From positions 1 to 64,000 of the forward strand of contig VTFK01000225.1 in NCBI GenBank assembly GCA_009617715.1: a DNA stretch of 64,000 nucleotides, read 5' to 3'. Both the position numbers and the translations under genes were made by a program. Source of the DNA: Plectrocnemia conspersa (lineage: Eukaryota > Arthropoda > Insecta > Trichoptera > Polycentropodidae). The notes below the pieces were generated by a model. It was not told where the DNA came from. It saw only the letters and a program-made list of their open reading frames with translations, and did no database searches. Within the stretch, counting starts at the first letter, position 1, and every line of letters begins with the position of its first letter. Below, in pieces: positions 37,517 to 49,800 of this stretch.

Positions 37517-38683
37517 GTATAAAGTAATTAATTCTAAGATTATATTCAACCTTTTTCTTCTTCTCTTTTTATAAACAAGTAGGTCAAATTTTGGCTTTAT
37601 TTAGGAAATCTATAATTTTTTTTTGCTTTAAGTGTATCGAATTTCTTGCGTGTAAATTAATATAATATTTATTTAATAAATAATAAAATATAAAAAACAT
37701 GAAAAATTCACTTTAAATAATTCTTGAGGACGCTAAAGAAATATTATCGAAACTGATTTATTAATATTTTAAGTAACCATTAAAGGAGATTAAAATACTT
37801 CTTTTTATTTAGTGCCCAATAATTTATTTTATATTTAAAATAATTTTGGATTTAAAATAAAAGCAAGATTTATTTACATTACTTTCAACTTAACTTTTAA
37901 AATACATAACTATCTTTTTAAATAAAAAAAATGCTATTTATGTTTTTTAATGATTTTAGGAGATTTAATTCCGTTTTGTATAGGTTTTAAATAGTTTTGT
38001 TATATAGTTTAACTAAATATTAAAATATTTAAAGATATTTTTGACTGTTTTTTTTTTGTAAAAATTCGAAAACTAGTTTTCTAAAATAATGGGATTTAAC
38101 TTTTTGAATATACTATTGGTTTTTTGTCACGGTATTTTGCAATCCTTATTTTTTTATTCATATATCATGAGCTCTTTTAATGGTGTTTTAATACGTTTTA
38201 TTGACGCTTTCTTTTAGTTTAATAAGCTTTGAAAATATTTTAGCACAAATTCGTATTAAAGGCAAATTTTGTGTAATATCTTTGTTAATTTGTTAATATT
38301 GTTAAGCACTTTTAACGATTTAGCTTTTCTACGTTGCTTATCACAGGTGTAGCATTTTGAGTAATTGTTTTTTAAAATTTAGTTTAAAAATGCTTATGAT
38401 TTTTGAGTACAATATTTTTTGTCAACTTTACTATATTTTTTTACATATGTTATAAAAGGAATGCTTTTTTAAAGGAACTCATGAATACAAGGGTTAATTT
38501 ATATTTTTAGAAATATTTTAAGTTACTCCATTAAACATTAATATTAAACCACTATAAGTATATGTTGGCGTTTCTAATATTTTTTATTAAAAATTACCTT
38601 TGTTAGGTTTTAAGGACTATAAATAATAATACAATTTAAATATAGATGCACCCTTCTTTCTAGATAAAGACGATTAATTTAAA
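37517..38683. other. AT-rich DNA, nothing recognised
   Basis: T-rich plus strand with no gene or repeat. Confidence 0.5.
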
Positions 38684-38735
38684 TGTGCTTGAAACTGATT
38701 CTACATGTTTTCAATGAGAATCAGTTTTAAACACA
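38684..38735 (+). other. Pre-miRNA-like hairpin
   Basis: TGTGCTTGAAACTGATTCT (38684-38702) pairs with AGAATCAGTTTTAAACACA (38717-38735) around a 14-base loop. There are 11 perfect pairs next to the loop, then one G-U, two A-U, one mismatch and four more pairs. Stem and loop sizes are within the range of animal pre-miRNAs, at the short end. No known miRNA seed is recognised, and chance hairpins occur in A/T-rich DNA. Confidence 0.3.
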
Positions 38736-39839
38736 AAAAAAGTTTATTATTATTAATATATATAAATTAAAAAAAAACCATTTTTTTTTTTATTTTGGTT
38801 ACATAAAACATATAAACCTATAATTTATTCAGGATGATTACGAATTACTAAAATTCCTAGGATTAGCTGAAATGAATGTCTCGATTTATTTATATGAAAT
38901 ATTGAAATTAAGTAGTTTTCCTTATGTATTAATCACGTTGAAAATAGTTTCTAGAGTTATCAGATTATGATAAAATGAGGATAAGATCTAATACACAATA
39001 ATTAAAAAACGCAGTTAAATTAAATGTTATTATTATTCTATTTATTATTTAAAGATATTTATCTTCACATATATGTATATATTTTATGAGTCGGTAGCCT
39101 TTTTTAAAGACAAATTTAACATTAACTTTTATAATATTTTTAATAATAAAATTTAAGCCACTTTAGAATAACAATACGTAATGCCATTAGGTATTTTAAA
39201 GTATTATTTAACTAAATCATATCTATTAGCTCCCTAGATATATTTTTTATTTTAATTAAATGTTTTATCTTAATTAGATTATGTATTTTAGATTCATATT
39301 TTAACATTCATCAGTGTGTTATATCAAATATAAAGTGACATTACATTGATTGTTTGCCAGATTTTTTTTATATACACCAATATGTTTATGCTTTCATTAA
39401 AATAATTTAAAGTGGCAGTTAAATCTTTTATTACAGAAAATTAAAAAATAGTTTTTTTTTTTTAATTTTATTGGCATGTAAAATGAGTGCTCAATATTTT
39501 TATTTTTTATTTGGTGAATTATATTCTAATATTAATAACTTTTATGTATATAATTTTATTAAATTTAATTATTTTTTAATTGGGCAACAACTGTTGTGGT
39601 ATTTATGTAATACATTTTTTTTATGAATACCAAACAGCAGTGTACCATGTTTTTATCTTTGTGCTTCTCCAGAGCGTTTTGAGTAGTACGTATCAATTGT
39701 AGGCGATTCTCAGAATAATTACAAAAAAATATAGTAAAATATAAAAAAATAATAACAAACGCAAAAATATAATGTTGTAAGACGTGAGTGTGCATACGTT
39801 TACGTGCGTGAATACATAAGACCCCATATATTATTCATA
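38736..39839. other. AT-rich DNA, nothing recognised
   Basis: Long A and T runs. The minus frame at 39565-39795 is A/T-driven. Confidence 0.45.
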
Positions 39840-40130
39840 CGAAATAATAAGCAGTAACGAATTCGTGAAAAACAACTCATTTTTCAAATCGTCATTATTC
39901 AAATTCTTTTTCATCGTTTTGCCTAATGAGGCTCTTCCTGTTGATGTAAATGAAATATGTCGCAGTAGAGTCGTTTTGGCCGCGGGGGTGCAAATGAACC
40001 GTTCCCGAGAAAATTCGAGGGTTGAAGATACCCTCGATGGGGTGTCTCAAGTGGGCAACTGGCTCGTGAGCCTGCTGCATATGATGGAAATTTGGGTGAA
40101 AAAAAAATGCGAACTATAGGTATTTCCAAG
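39840..40130. promoter_or_regulatory. GC-richer island with hairpin
   Basis: TCGAGGGT (40015-40022) and ACCCTCGA (40030-40037) form a perfect 8-bp stem. Frames are open on both strands over the same bases (39865-40119 plus; 39895-40080 and 39923-40129 minus), so none is convincing. Confidence 0.3.
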
Positions 40131-40359
40131 TAGTTTAGTGCAATAGTTTGTAGTGGGGAGTCTTCAGATTTTTTAAATATATAAAATTACAAATAATATT
40201 CATTAATATCATGTTTTTAGTATTTATGAAAATTGGTATGTATTGATCTATTATTATTTTCCAACTCGATTAAATGCGAAAAATATTCGCCTCTACCTAA
40301 TCACTCATATTTATCTTCTCCATAATCAATTTATTATTATTTTTTGTACAAACACCCCA

Positions 40360-40700
40360 CTATCGCATTCTGTCACTGCCATCAACTTTACGCTTACCCC
40401 CGGTATTTTCAGTTTGTTCGCAGCGCTCGGAAGATTGACGTTCAATATCGCACACAGATAGACGCCAGACAGACAAGTTAATTTCCCTGTAAAAAAATAC
40501 ATATCACATTTTTTTGGCTGATATATCGACGGTGACGCGCGTCGTCTCGTCGAGCTATTCCATTGTAGATATATTCCCAAAAACTGTCCACTTGTGCGGA
40601 CAACATTTCAGTTTTTGGTCCGCACACAGATGATCCATCATACTGCTGCCAACGTGTACACAAGTAATCCACGAGATTACTTTCACACCACATGTGTGTG
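40360..40700. promoter_or_regulatory. Island with paired K50-homeodomain-like sites
   Basis: GTAATCCACGAGATTAC at 40664-40680 carries two opposed TAATC half-sites, the arrangement bound by Otd/Bicoid-type K50 homeodomain dimers. TGTGCGGAC (40593-40601) faces GTCCGCACA (40618-40626). CpG-rich GACGCGCGTCGTCTCGTCG lies near 40533. A regulatory role is inferred. Confidence 0.35.
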
Positions 40701-41929
40701 TTCGTGTGTGATGAGGGATAAAATAAAACTAACTAGTATTATTTTACGTACTAAGCTTTTAATACCAGAGTATATCTTCAATAAGAGGTGGCATTTGCTA
40801 TACGTCGATGTTCGATCATTTAGAGCTGCGGGTTTTAGAATGCCCTAGAGTCGCGGTTGCGTCCCATATTCTTGTCGTCGCGGTCAAGACGTTAACGCTC
40901 CAAAGCTTTCCTTTGACATGGTCATCCAGTTTCTCGACGAGCTACGAATAGGTGGATTAACTCTCATGAGACAGTGCATATCATTTTTTTTAATAATGTT
41001 TAGGTAAAGATGCGATAAGAAAATAATTTCAAAATGCAATAGGTTTTTTCTAAATATAAACCTATTATAATGTAGTACAGATCCTTTTTATTAACTATAA
41101 ATAAATATAGTACTGTAATATGACCTGTTTTAAACGCGTAATATAAATAGTGCAATTTGACTCGTGGATAATCGAACATAGTCCCGAGGGTGCGGCGCGC
41201 CACTATTACAAAATCATGAACCCTCTATCATGTCCGATATATTACCTCTCAAAAACGTGTTATAGAGAGGTATTGGATTCGTCTAACAAAGATACTATAG
41301 AAAAATATTTTTTGAAAGGAACGATTGCTACTATATCGAGAAAAAAATGTAAAATACTAAGGCAGGGAATTTGCGTGAAAAAAATAAGATTAGGACTTCA
41401 CCTTCATTCAATATGATAAAACCCAGCACTAGGATTCGAAACGTTAGGGGAAAAATATACAAAAGATAATAAAAAAAGGTGATTTGTAAACCTTCTTATT
41501 TTCTAAAATAAAAGTAGGGAATCTTACATTGAATTCAATAAAAAAATATAGTTACTTAAGCGTATAGTTCAGAATTTTTAAATACTTTGCTTTAAACTGT
41601 TATTTATAAAATTGCATGGAAAGAATTGCTATTTTTTTATCTGTTTTCCTTCTTAATGTTGGTTATTCTGTTTTCTTTCTTAATGTTAGTGACTTATTTG
41701 CTACGCAGTTAGTAAATTGTGATATTTATATACTATGTTATTTCTTAAAGATAAATGTTGAGAGTTGTTATGATTTTATTAGTTTATTTTTCTTAAGAAA
41801 ATACAGACATATATTTGCTGCTCTTTAAATGTTTGTATGATATTTCTATATTGTTTCAACACTTATTTCTTATAAGTACTGTTGCAAGAAAAATTTTTAA
41901 TACTTCCGTTGTAACATGACAAAACAGGC
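40701..41929. other. Mixed DNA with an unrecognised 88-codon frame
   Basis: The plus frame at 41150-41416 (starting MQFDSWIIEHSPEGAARH) has a more balanced residue mix than its neighbours but no recognised domain or context. A partial hairpin, ACCTCTC facing GAGAGGT, lies inside it near 41245-41273. I do not call it a gene. Confidence 0.25.
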
Positions 41930-42097
41930 GTAAGCCCAATGCATTAAGTCAATAGATATAACTCTGCAGCTAGGACCGTTTTTTAAACATACCGATTTTT
42001 TATAATTAAAAAAATTGCGTCTGTTGTGTGGATCTGAACTCGTAACCTCTGGGTTATAAGTCTAGTGCCTTACGGACCGTGCTATTCCGGTCTTATA
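41930..42097 (-). mobile_element. tRNA-derived SINE-like fragment
   Basis: Read on the minus strand from about 42097, the head is tRNA-like. An A-box-like AATAGCACGGTCCGTAAGG comes first, then an anticodon-arm-like CTAGACTTATAACCCAG (UAU loop CTTATAA, decayed stem), then a B-box-like GAGTTCAGATCC. Acceptor and T stems no longer pair, so it is not a working tRNA. The tail continues towards 41930. Isoleucine-like ancestry is suggested by the loop only. Confidence 0.5.
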
Positions 42098-42429
42098 TTT
42101 TAATCAGGTAGCAAACTCTAATTAATAATTTTTTTGTTAAAAATATATGCACTAGTCGTAAAAATTATGTCACAATAAACACAGCAAAAGTCTGCAACAA
42201 TCGCATTCCACAGGCCACAAGTATAAAAAATAAAAATTCAGAATACGCTTAACACAAAAAAAACGAATATGAAACGTATTTTTTGCCTGCAGATATTTTC
42301 AAAATAAAAGTTCAAAACATCTATTAAAAAATTATATTTAAGCATTGGTGAAATAAACCTTGAATGGTTTTGTTCTTTGCAGTCCTTTATTTATTTATTT
42401 ATATATTACAAATCTGATCATTACTTAAT

Positions 42430-43080
42430 ATTTTTTAATGTATCAATATATACTTTATACAAAAAATATAATTTATAAATATTTTCAAAAAAATATACAT
42501 TAGAAATATTTTCAAAAAATATACATTAGAAATATTTAACAAATTCTTGTGATGCACACTATCTGAGACGAACGCCACAATCATCCTGCAAAACATTTTT
42601 GTGTTTAATAAGTTCGTTGCTTGATGGTTCATATAACATAGGTGTCCTGGCAGCAAAGAATAAGGGTCGCGATCGCCATTTTTTATGCCACTTTATATCC
42701 CGCAGCTTAGTTGAATACGCTTTAGTATTTGGTTTACTGGGATTCCATACAATATAACTATATTCAATGATGCTTTATACAAGCGTATGGTACAGAACTA
42801 ACATAATGTGTCAGAGAACAAACATAGTGACACGCGCTCCGTATAACAAATCTGAGCATCTTTGCTGCGTTATCGCAAACTTTCGCAATGTGCATAAAAA
42901 ATCTCCATCCCTGCTCGAACGTCACTTCTGTTGAATCTGTAAGAGTGGTCAATACTTAGAGTGGCTGGTTGTTGATCGACTACTTCCACTGTGACTTTAA
43001 GCCTTTTTGTAAAGAGAGCGATTTCACATTTGTGTGAATACTGTAAAACACTTAAAATAAATATGATGTATTTTTAATTG
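42430..43080 (-). pseudogene. Jockey-like reverse transcriptase C-terminal relic
   Basis: Several minus-strand frames join into a jockey-type ORF2 C-terminus. CEIALFTKRLKVTVEVV lies near 43040, then VTFEQGWRFFMHIAKV and AAKMLRFVIRSACHY (cf. LTFxxHIxxVxxKAxxMLGFVIRxA) at 42764-42925, then SIIEYSYIVWNPSKPN near 42770-42720 (cf. LEYxSxVWNP). At least two frameshifts separate these blocks. The palm catalytic motifs are not present. A 26-27-bp tandem repeat lies in its downstream part. Confidence 0.7.
42477..42538. repeat. 26-27-bp tandem repeat
   Basis: AAATATTTTCAAAAAAATAT followed by ACATTAG occurs at 42477-42503, again with one A fewer at 42504-42529, and a partial third unit follows. Confidence 0.8.
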
Positions 43081-43129
43081 CCGCATGTATATCGTTGTGG
43101 AGGATTTAAGTTGGATCCTTGCAATACTA

Positions 43130-43960
43130 CAAAGTAAGCAAAATAATAAGTTAGTGACTATTGAATAACGCAGACGAAAACCGTGTTTTTGGTCCACTAG
43201 CGCCTGCCGACAGCACTTGTGAATATGTTTGAGAAACCCATAATCTGTATATTAGTGATACGCACACGTACATATTACACTATTTTCAAAGTATATAAAG
43301 CAGCTATAGGAGCAATACAATTTGTTTGAAATCATGTTGTTGCCACATGTTCTCACATCTGCTACACCGTTCTAACAATGCAAACCGAAATGGCGGCATC
43401 TCAATGTTAATATTCACTTGCAGCTCCATGCACAGCGCACGCCCAACATTCCAATTTGTTCGAACACGTATAAAACCGTTTACGACACACTACGTGGATG
43501 CACCTTCATCCGAAATGATAACTTGCGGGCGTGAAATATTTACAGCAATCGCTATGTCACGTCAGGCGGTTGCGGTGGCGGTGTTGTATGAAGGGCGATA
43601 AAAGGGTTACGTGACTGTTGCGCCCTTTCGCTTTACGACGACTCTCGCTTTACATATTTGGGCGTTCGAGACGCTCCACCATTATCGCTCTGTACGATTG
43701 TCACCGGCGATCGTATAAATGTTTACGCTCAACGACGAGACCGTAAAACATTCCGGCTTTATGCCGGCGGCCAGTGTCGCGCGATGGGATTCTCAAAGTG
43801 TGGGCGAGGAGGGGCGGTGGGGGGAGTGTTATTGAAATTCTGTTCCTTACGGCTTTCCGACCTTTAGACTTTTGAAGTTGAAATCTTATCATGGAATGTG
43901 TTTTGCATGAGGAGAAAAGGCCGAAAAATAAAAATAATCTAAACTCAGAAAGGGCAGGTG
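43130..43960. promoter_or_regulatory. Large GC-richer island
   Basis: About 800 bp of moderate- to high-GC sequence with GCGGTTGCGGTGGCGGTG (Runx-like TGCGGT) near 43567 and G-rich GAGGAGGGGCGGTGGGGGGA near 43806. Overlapping frames on both strands are not convincing. Candidate regulatory block, or an unannotated non-coding exon. Confidence 0.3.
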
Positions 43961-44839
43961 TCCTTATTTTTCTTATGTCATTGTCCCTACTACATATTCT
44001 ATAAATATATAAACACTTGTAATTTTGCGCAAAATAAAACTTGTATTTTATAATATTAGTATATATGTTTTTAAAATATAATTATATAATTCAGGTTTTG
44101 CGGCTAAAAGGGTGTTACTTTGCAGATAAACATACGTCGGAAAAGATGCATATAGTTGATTATAAAAGCATATATAAATTAGTACATACATATATAGAGA
44201 AATGTATATGTTATTATTAGGCAGTGAAGTTAGAATGAAAGGTCTTGAATGTCGGAGATTTCTCGCTGGCGTGTCGAGTTGTATTATTGTCGGCTGTAAT
44301 GTCTACGGAGTAGTTAAATGGACCTTAGATGGACCGCTGATATCTCTTGTGTAGATCGTATCTCTTCTGTGGCTCTCCTTGCGTCTCTTCTCTGTGATTA
44401 AGTGTCACATATTTTAAAATGCTGGTTGCATTGATTCTTAGACAGTCTTTAAAATGTGTTGTAATGTGTTTTCTTAATAGAAAAAAACAATATTAACGAA
44501 AAGGTAGAAGAACAATAGTATTATGCGCAGAATAGAATGAATTGTATAGCTAGCGCGCGTCCTTTTCACACAAAGCGTAGTTTTTAATATGGTCGTTAGA
44601 ATGCCCTTTAAATTATATCAAATCCTACAGGTTCATAAAATTGTGTATATTGGCTGTTAATCAGTAGTTAAAAATATTTTGCATTCATATTATCTTCGTT
44701 TAACTCTGTTGAAATTTTACTTAAAATTAATTACATTTTGCTGTAACTTTTATTTATGACACCACATTTAAAGTAAAAGCAAAGCTTTGCTGTTAGGTAT
44801 ACAAAACTTGTTTTCAAATTCTGATTGATCTAGAATATA
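43961..44839. other. Mixed DNA; odd non-AT block at 44220-44400
   Basis: On the minus strand 44220-44400 reads partly protein-like (RRDTIYTRDISGPSKVHL) with a stop. It could be a decayed element or LTR-type sequence. Nothing is identifiable. Confidence 0.25.
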
Positions 44840-45270
44840 TTCACATTTACACACGTTCTCGTGCATACGGATGAAAAATGCATCCAGCAGCAAGCATATT
44901 ACAAATGAAGATATGCGAGTATACACACCTAGAGCTCGAATGCACACACAATGCTCAGCCAGAGACTCAGTCTAATGGCGTAGCTTTGGCTGCTGCGGCT
45001 GGGATAAAAGCTCACAGAGCGATGCTGCAAGCGCCCTGATAAATGATGGCATTGTTGTTAAGCCCGAACAGATCTGCATACGTTAGGATTATGACTTATT
45101 TATACCGCCGATGCATGCTGCGCTATGCTCTCCCTATGCTATGCGCCATTGGTAGATACCTACCTACTACACAGCTTAACTGAAGCGAACGTATAACAGT
45201 GGTCAGTGATTGATGCTAATTGACCGTGGATTGCCGTCAAAGATTCCACTGAAATGCTATCAATCGTAAT
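44840..45270. promoter_or_regulatory. GC-richer island
   Basis: Contains GGCTGCTGCGGCTGGG near 44988 and repeated GCTATGC-type words near 45121-45145. No exon-like frame. Confidence 0.25.
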
Positions 45271-45376
45271 TACTAATTACCACATGACCGCTTTTGTCTA
45301 TTTGACTTTGAATTTGTATCTATATACGCCGTGTGAATACATAGTATTTAACTATACATCTGTATAAATAATAAAA

Positions 45377-45461
45377 TATTATATATATATAATATATATA
45401 TATATATATTATATATATATATATATATATATTATTATATATATAAATATAAATATATATA
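45377..45461. repeat. (AT)n microsatellite
   Basis: Nearly uninterrupted AT dinucleotides with a few AA/TT slips. Confidence 0.9.
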
Positions 45462-45499
45462 ATTTTGTAGTCGTACTTTTTTTATTATATAATTAGTTC

Positions 45500-45980
45500 A
45501 AATTCTCAAATTGCTTTAGATGATTTTCCGTGATTTTCCATAAATATAAAACGTTCATGCGTAGTTTAACAATGTGGACAAATAGGTCCACACACAAAAA
45601 ACGGCAATTGTTTTGTTGATGACTGTGACCAAAAACGAGTTGCATTAACAATGAGACAATATCTTGGTGACAAAAGGGTTCGGACCACATCAACACCAGT
45701 CGTTGAGAAACCCTTTGTGACGCAATCAATCTATACATTGCAAAAAACCCTCGCTTTCGAAGCAAAAAACTCGCTTTCGAAAATGCCACAAGAACCCTGA
45801 GAATCATTTACAGCCATCACCACCTGCGCCACCTTCACCCTCATCGCGAGAAACGTCACGCCGTAATCGTCCATTTGTCACATGTAAATATCACTTAATA
45901 AAAAAGTCCATTTAGATTCCCACAAGAGTCTCATTGACCGTGAGGTCAACCAACCCTAGGGTTACGCCCCCTAAAAATAC
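45500..45980 (+). pseudogene. Coding-like relic of unknown origin
   Basis: Plus-strand frames look protein-like in sequence. First VALTMRQYLGDKRVRTTSTP and VVEKPFVTQSIYTL appear (about 45620-45740). After a shift, CHKNPENHLQPSPPAPPSPS and RETSRRNRPFVTC run to a TAG at about 45914. CTCGCTTTCGAA is duplicated 22 bp apart around the shift (45749 and 45771). A Pro/Ser linker before a Cys-bearing tail is reminiscent of a DNA-transposase C-terminus, but I cannot name the family. The opposite-strand 104-codon frame (45493-45807) seems the less likely reading. Confidence 0.3.
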
Positions 45981-46985
45981 CTAATAATTGTAGAGTGAGA
46001 ATGAATGATGTTGCTGCTCGAAATAAATGTGTTTGATATGCTTGATGCGAGCGACTTTGACGAATAACGAATTAGGCTGTATGATTCATCTTTGCCCTCT
46101 TATGTACGTCCCTGTCATTTTTTATTTGATAAGTGTGTATTTTTACAGGGTGGTAAATTAAAAATAGGTTTTTATCTAATGGCTGATGGCCTTTGGTCTT
46201 TGGCATAGACATTCTCAACCACTCATAAGAATAAGGACGTGATAAACAATTCAGTACATATTGACCAAAATGCCTTGTCCAGATTGCTTATTCAGAATCT
46301 GAGTCACAAGGGTTTTTGAAAGTCTATGGCGATTTCTAATTCATAATGATCTCGCCTATGTGTCAAATACGATTTTTTCGATGGTTGATATATAAAACCA
46401 CAAATTATTTATTTTACTTTTTTATATACAATTCATAGCTATGTTTTAAGTCATAAAACAAAGCTTAAGATAAATAATATAAAATATGTAGCATTTGTAA
46501 CTTTAGCGTTAAATAAAAATTATATTTATAATTTTGTTAAGAAATAATTTAAAAGGCAAAAACGAAATTTTTTTACGGATTTAAAGTTCTTAAAAATATT
46601 TTATCAATGAAAAAATTGTTTTTTTTCTGATATCTCAATAATTGTTTATGCTAAAAAAATAATAAGCTTTTTTTTGTAGCTCAAATGCAAAAAAGGCAAT
46701 AAAATATATTTATAATACCTTTTTTGCTTTTTTATGGTTTCATTGTGTTATTTTTTTAATAAGTATTAAAAACTTAAATATTGTAGCTCTAGATTGTTAA
46801 CTAAAAAGAAACACTACATTATTTTATAATATATTGGGATATGTCATAAATATTTCAAACTTTAAAAGCATAATGTAACCCATGAGTTTGTATCTACATT
46901 TTTATCATAGAGGAAATTTTAAGTTGATTCAGGTGCTAAATTAAAATTAAATTTTTTAAGCTAAGAAAGGAAAACTTAAATTTTT
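45981..46985. other. AT-rich DNA, nothing recognised
   Basis: A small GC-richer patch lies at 46180-46370. No frame or repeat is supported. Confidence 0.4.
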
Positions 46986-47590
46986 TAATATCGACAATAT
47001 AGCTTCGGATACACCTGCGAAGGCGCAACTTTCAAATTTCATTCGATCGGTGTGACCGAGCCCTAAAGCTACTCCGTATTTCATTTAATTAGTAAGCTAC
47101 ATAGTATATTCACCACCCAAGCTTTACCTCGCCTAAGCACGACGTCGAAACATATTTTCATAAACCGGTGAAACGTAAAAACGTAAGAAGCTCCACATTT
47201 CATATACAAATATCCCACATATCACTTAGCTCGGCTTCTTTCGCATTCATGTATTCGCGCGAAAACGTGTCAACACAACGGCAAGGGGGTTGGCTCGTTC
47301 GGCTTTTCGGAAGCTAGGGGTGTGCGGGTGCTCTGGGGTTTGAGGGGTGGATAGAGGTTGGAACGGTCGCCGAGTTTTTTTCATCACACCCGACGGATAT
47401 ACATCAAAAATCGGGACGTAGTTGCGTATCAAAAATTTGGGTTATTTACGAATTGCTAACTTTTTTGACCGAATTAATAATTCGGCACGTTCGCGTAACT
47501 CGAATACGTCTAAAGGGGTGTTGTTTGTTTTTGTTTTGGGTTAAATATGATACGTTTATTAACCGGATAGGGCCTAGTCCAAAAGTGCGA
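46986..47590. promoter_or_regulatory. GC-richer island
   Basis: A 600-bp block with CATTTAATTAGTAAG near 47081, CpG words throughout, and a 61-codon minus frame with no recognised features. Candidate regulatory element. Confidence 0.3.
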
Positions 47591-49319
47591 CAACAGTGTA
47601 AAGTTTATTGAACATTAATACGTTTACGTGGTATTTAATATTATTTATATGTCCCTAAGTACTTAAATTTAAATAAAATAAAATTAGTAAAAAGCGTTTT
47701 ATGCTACCAGTGACTAATATTTTAAATATTAGGCTTTTATCTAACATATTATTAGAGAGGTTACTGTCATATATTAAACGTAACTTACCAATGTAAGATT
47801 TATTGCATATTGAATATTCTTCAAGGTAAATTAGATTTTTTTTTTAATATGTCATTGAAAATCATAAGTAAACTTTTTTATACATATATTGTGAGTGCTA
47901 AAAATATTTTATGTTTATATACGATTGTTTTGAACATGTAATACACATGTTGCTATACTTTAAAAAATATTGTTTTGTTTATTAATAATTATTTTTCCAA
48001 TTATACGTTCTAATTTCAGTGTTAAATAGCTTTTAAAATATAAGATATTCTGATGCACTGTCAATAAAAATGGATTTTTTTCCGATATTAAAGAAGGCAA
48101 TTTTTTCCTAATCAAACGTGAACATTCTAGTTCCAAAATATAAGCGGAAAAAGTGTTTGGTTACATACCAATCTTCATTTATTTTGCAATGCCTAATGAG
48201 ATTTGATTAGCATTAATCTAGACACCTTGAAAAATGCATAAATTTTATATTTTGTCTTAAAGCCCACAATGCGAGAATTAATAGTCAACGTATATAAAAA
48301 CTCAATTTTCTGTGTTAGCGACCATGATGGATTTTCATAGTTTAATTATGGCGTTAAAATTTTATTAAAAATATTTACCATGCTAATTTGCTTATTACAT
48401 TTAATTTATTATACTATAAGTTCAATATAATTAGTTATGCCACAAAATTTCATTAACGAATGATTTTTTTATCTTTTAAATGCAACTAAAACTATTATCC
48501 TATTCATGCAATAACAACTAATAGTAACATTGGTTCTTACCAGATATATTTTCAGAAAAAGCTAATGAATATTCATGATCAATAAAATTAAAGCATACTG
48601 TTTTTTAGATATATTGGAAAGTTAAATTTTAATACGAAATCATTATTAAAAATTGTTATTCTTTCATTTTTTAAATTAGACTTTAAAATATTTGCCCAAA
48701 AATGAATTTCCTAATTAAAAAAAAACAAACTTGTAATTTAAAAATACAGTTGATTTGCACAAAAAATTATATTAAATGCAACTTAGTGACTTGGTTGTAA
48801 TACAAGTATATAAATTTATTATTTAGGAATTGTGCTAGATTGAGAATAGATAATTATAAAAATATAACTCAAGCATCTTCAGAGTTCTTAAAATTTTTTT
48901 ATTAAAGTTCTACTTCATTTACTTATTCAATAATTATAGGTTTTTATTTTATGCATTCTGAGGAACTCTTAAGCAAGTAATATTAGTAAAAAATATATGA
49001 TACGAAACGTCTTTATAAACTTAAGTTTCGAGAAAGATAATTATGATGTTTGTTGTAGTACAAAGATACAAAATAAATGTTTAAAAATCAGCATAATGTC
49101 ACTATTTAAGATTCTTATCAGTAGATATAAAAATAAATTTTAGATATTATTTTTATTTTTTTATAATAACCAAATTGTATTAAAGAGTCACGTCATGTAT
49201 ATTTTTATATTATGCATCATACTTCGTTTAAAAGAAATATTTTTTTAACGAGTGCAGGCTTGTAATTCTGCAATAAAGAACATTATTATTTTATTATTTA
49301 CCATTTTTTTATCAACCCT
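47591..49319. other. AT-rich DNA, nothing recognised
   Basis: A/T-rich throughout. Confidence 0.5.
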
Positions 49320-49800
49320 AATAAAATGTCTACCACGATCGTTATAAAGGCCCTTATGAAGATTGTATCGTTATGCGAGAGAGATAAGTCGACGTTTTAA
49401 ATTATTGGGCAATAACAACGGAACCTTTTGACGATCCTCGGATTGCGCCGTTATTCCAAACGACTTATAAAATAAATTTCCTAATGAGTTTTCCCAGACA
49501 CCCAGTTTATTTCCCATTATATAATATATAGACGGGCATCCGGTGTGTTGGTTTCGGTAATATTTCTGCGCGGTGTGTAATATGTGTTTTACTTTTTTTA
49601 TTCGTTTTCAAGTTGCGTGCGAATAAGGGTTGATTGGCTCTGTGCGAAGGAACCGAAAAAAATACGGGGGTTGAGAAAAAAATATATGAAGTGCGAAAAC
49701 GTATATGGGGCGCGAATGTTTTACGGTCATCCTCCCTACCGTTATTACGGGGGTGGTTTAAATTTTTCTCTGAAATAAAAATTTGAAACTCTTCACGTGG
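49320..49800. promoter_or_regulatory. GC-richer island
   Basis: Contains AATAACAACGG (Sox-like), CCTAATGAG, and CGTTATTCC/CGTTATTACGG words. The 64-codon plus frame is not recognised. Sharp compositional edges. Candidate regulatory element. Confidence 0.3.

Noticed and set aside
41558..41580. TAAGCGTATAG resembling miR-965
   Set aside because: Only 11 bases match and no hairpin partner is nearby.
45493..45807. 104-codon minus-strand frame as a gene
   Set aside because: The plus strand over the same bases reads more protein-like across two frames and continues beyond it; the minus frame has no known motif.
5920..49725. Recurrent TTTACGG/CCGTAAA (Abd-B/Caudal-like) sites in islands
   Set aside because: About ten hits on both strands is not clearly above the number expected by chance for a 7-mer at this composition.
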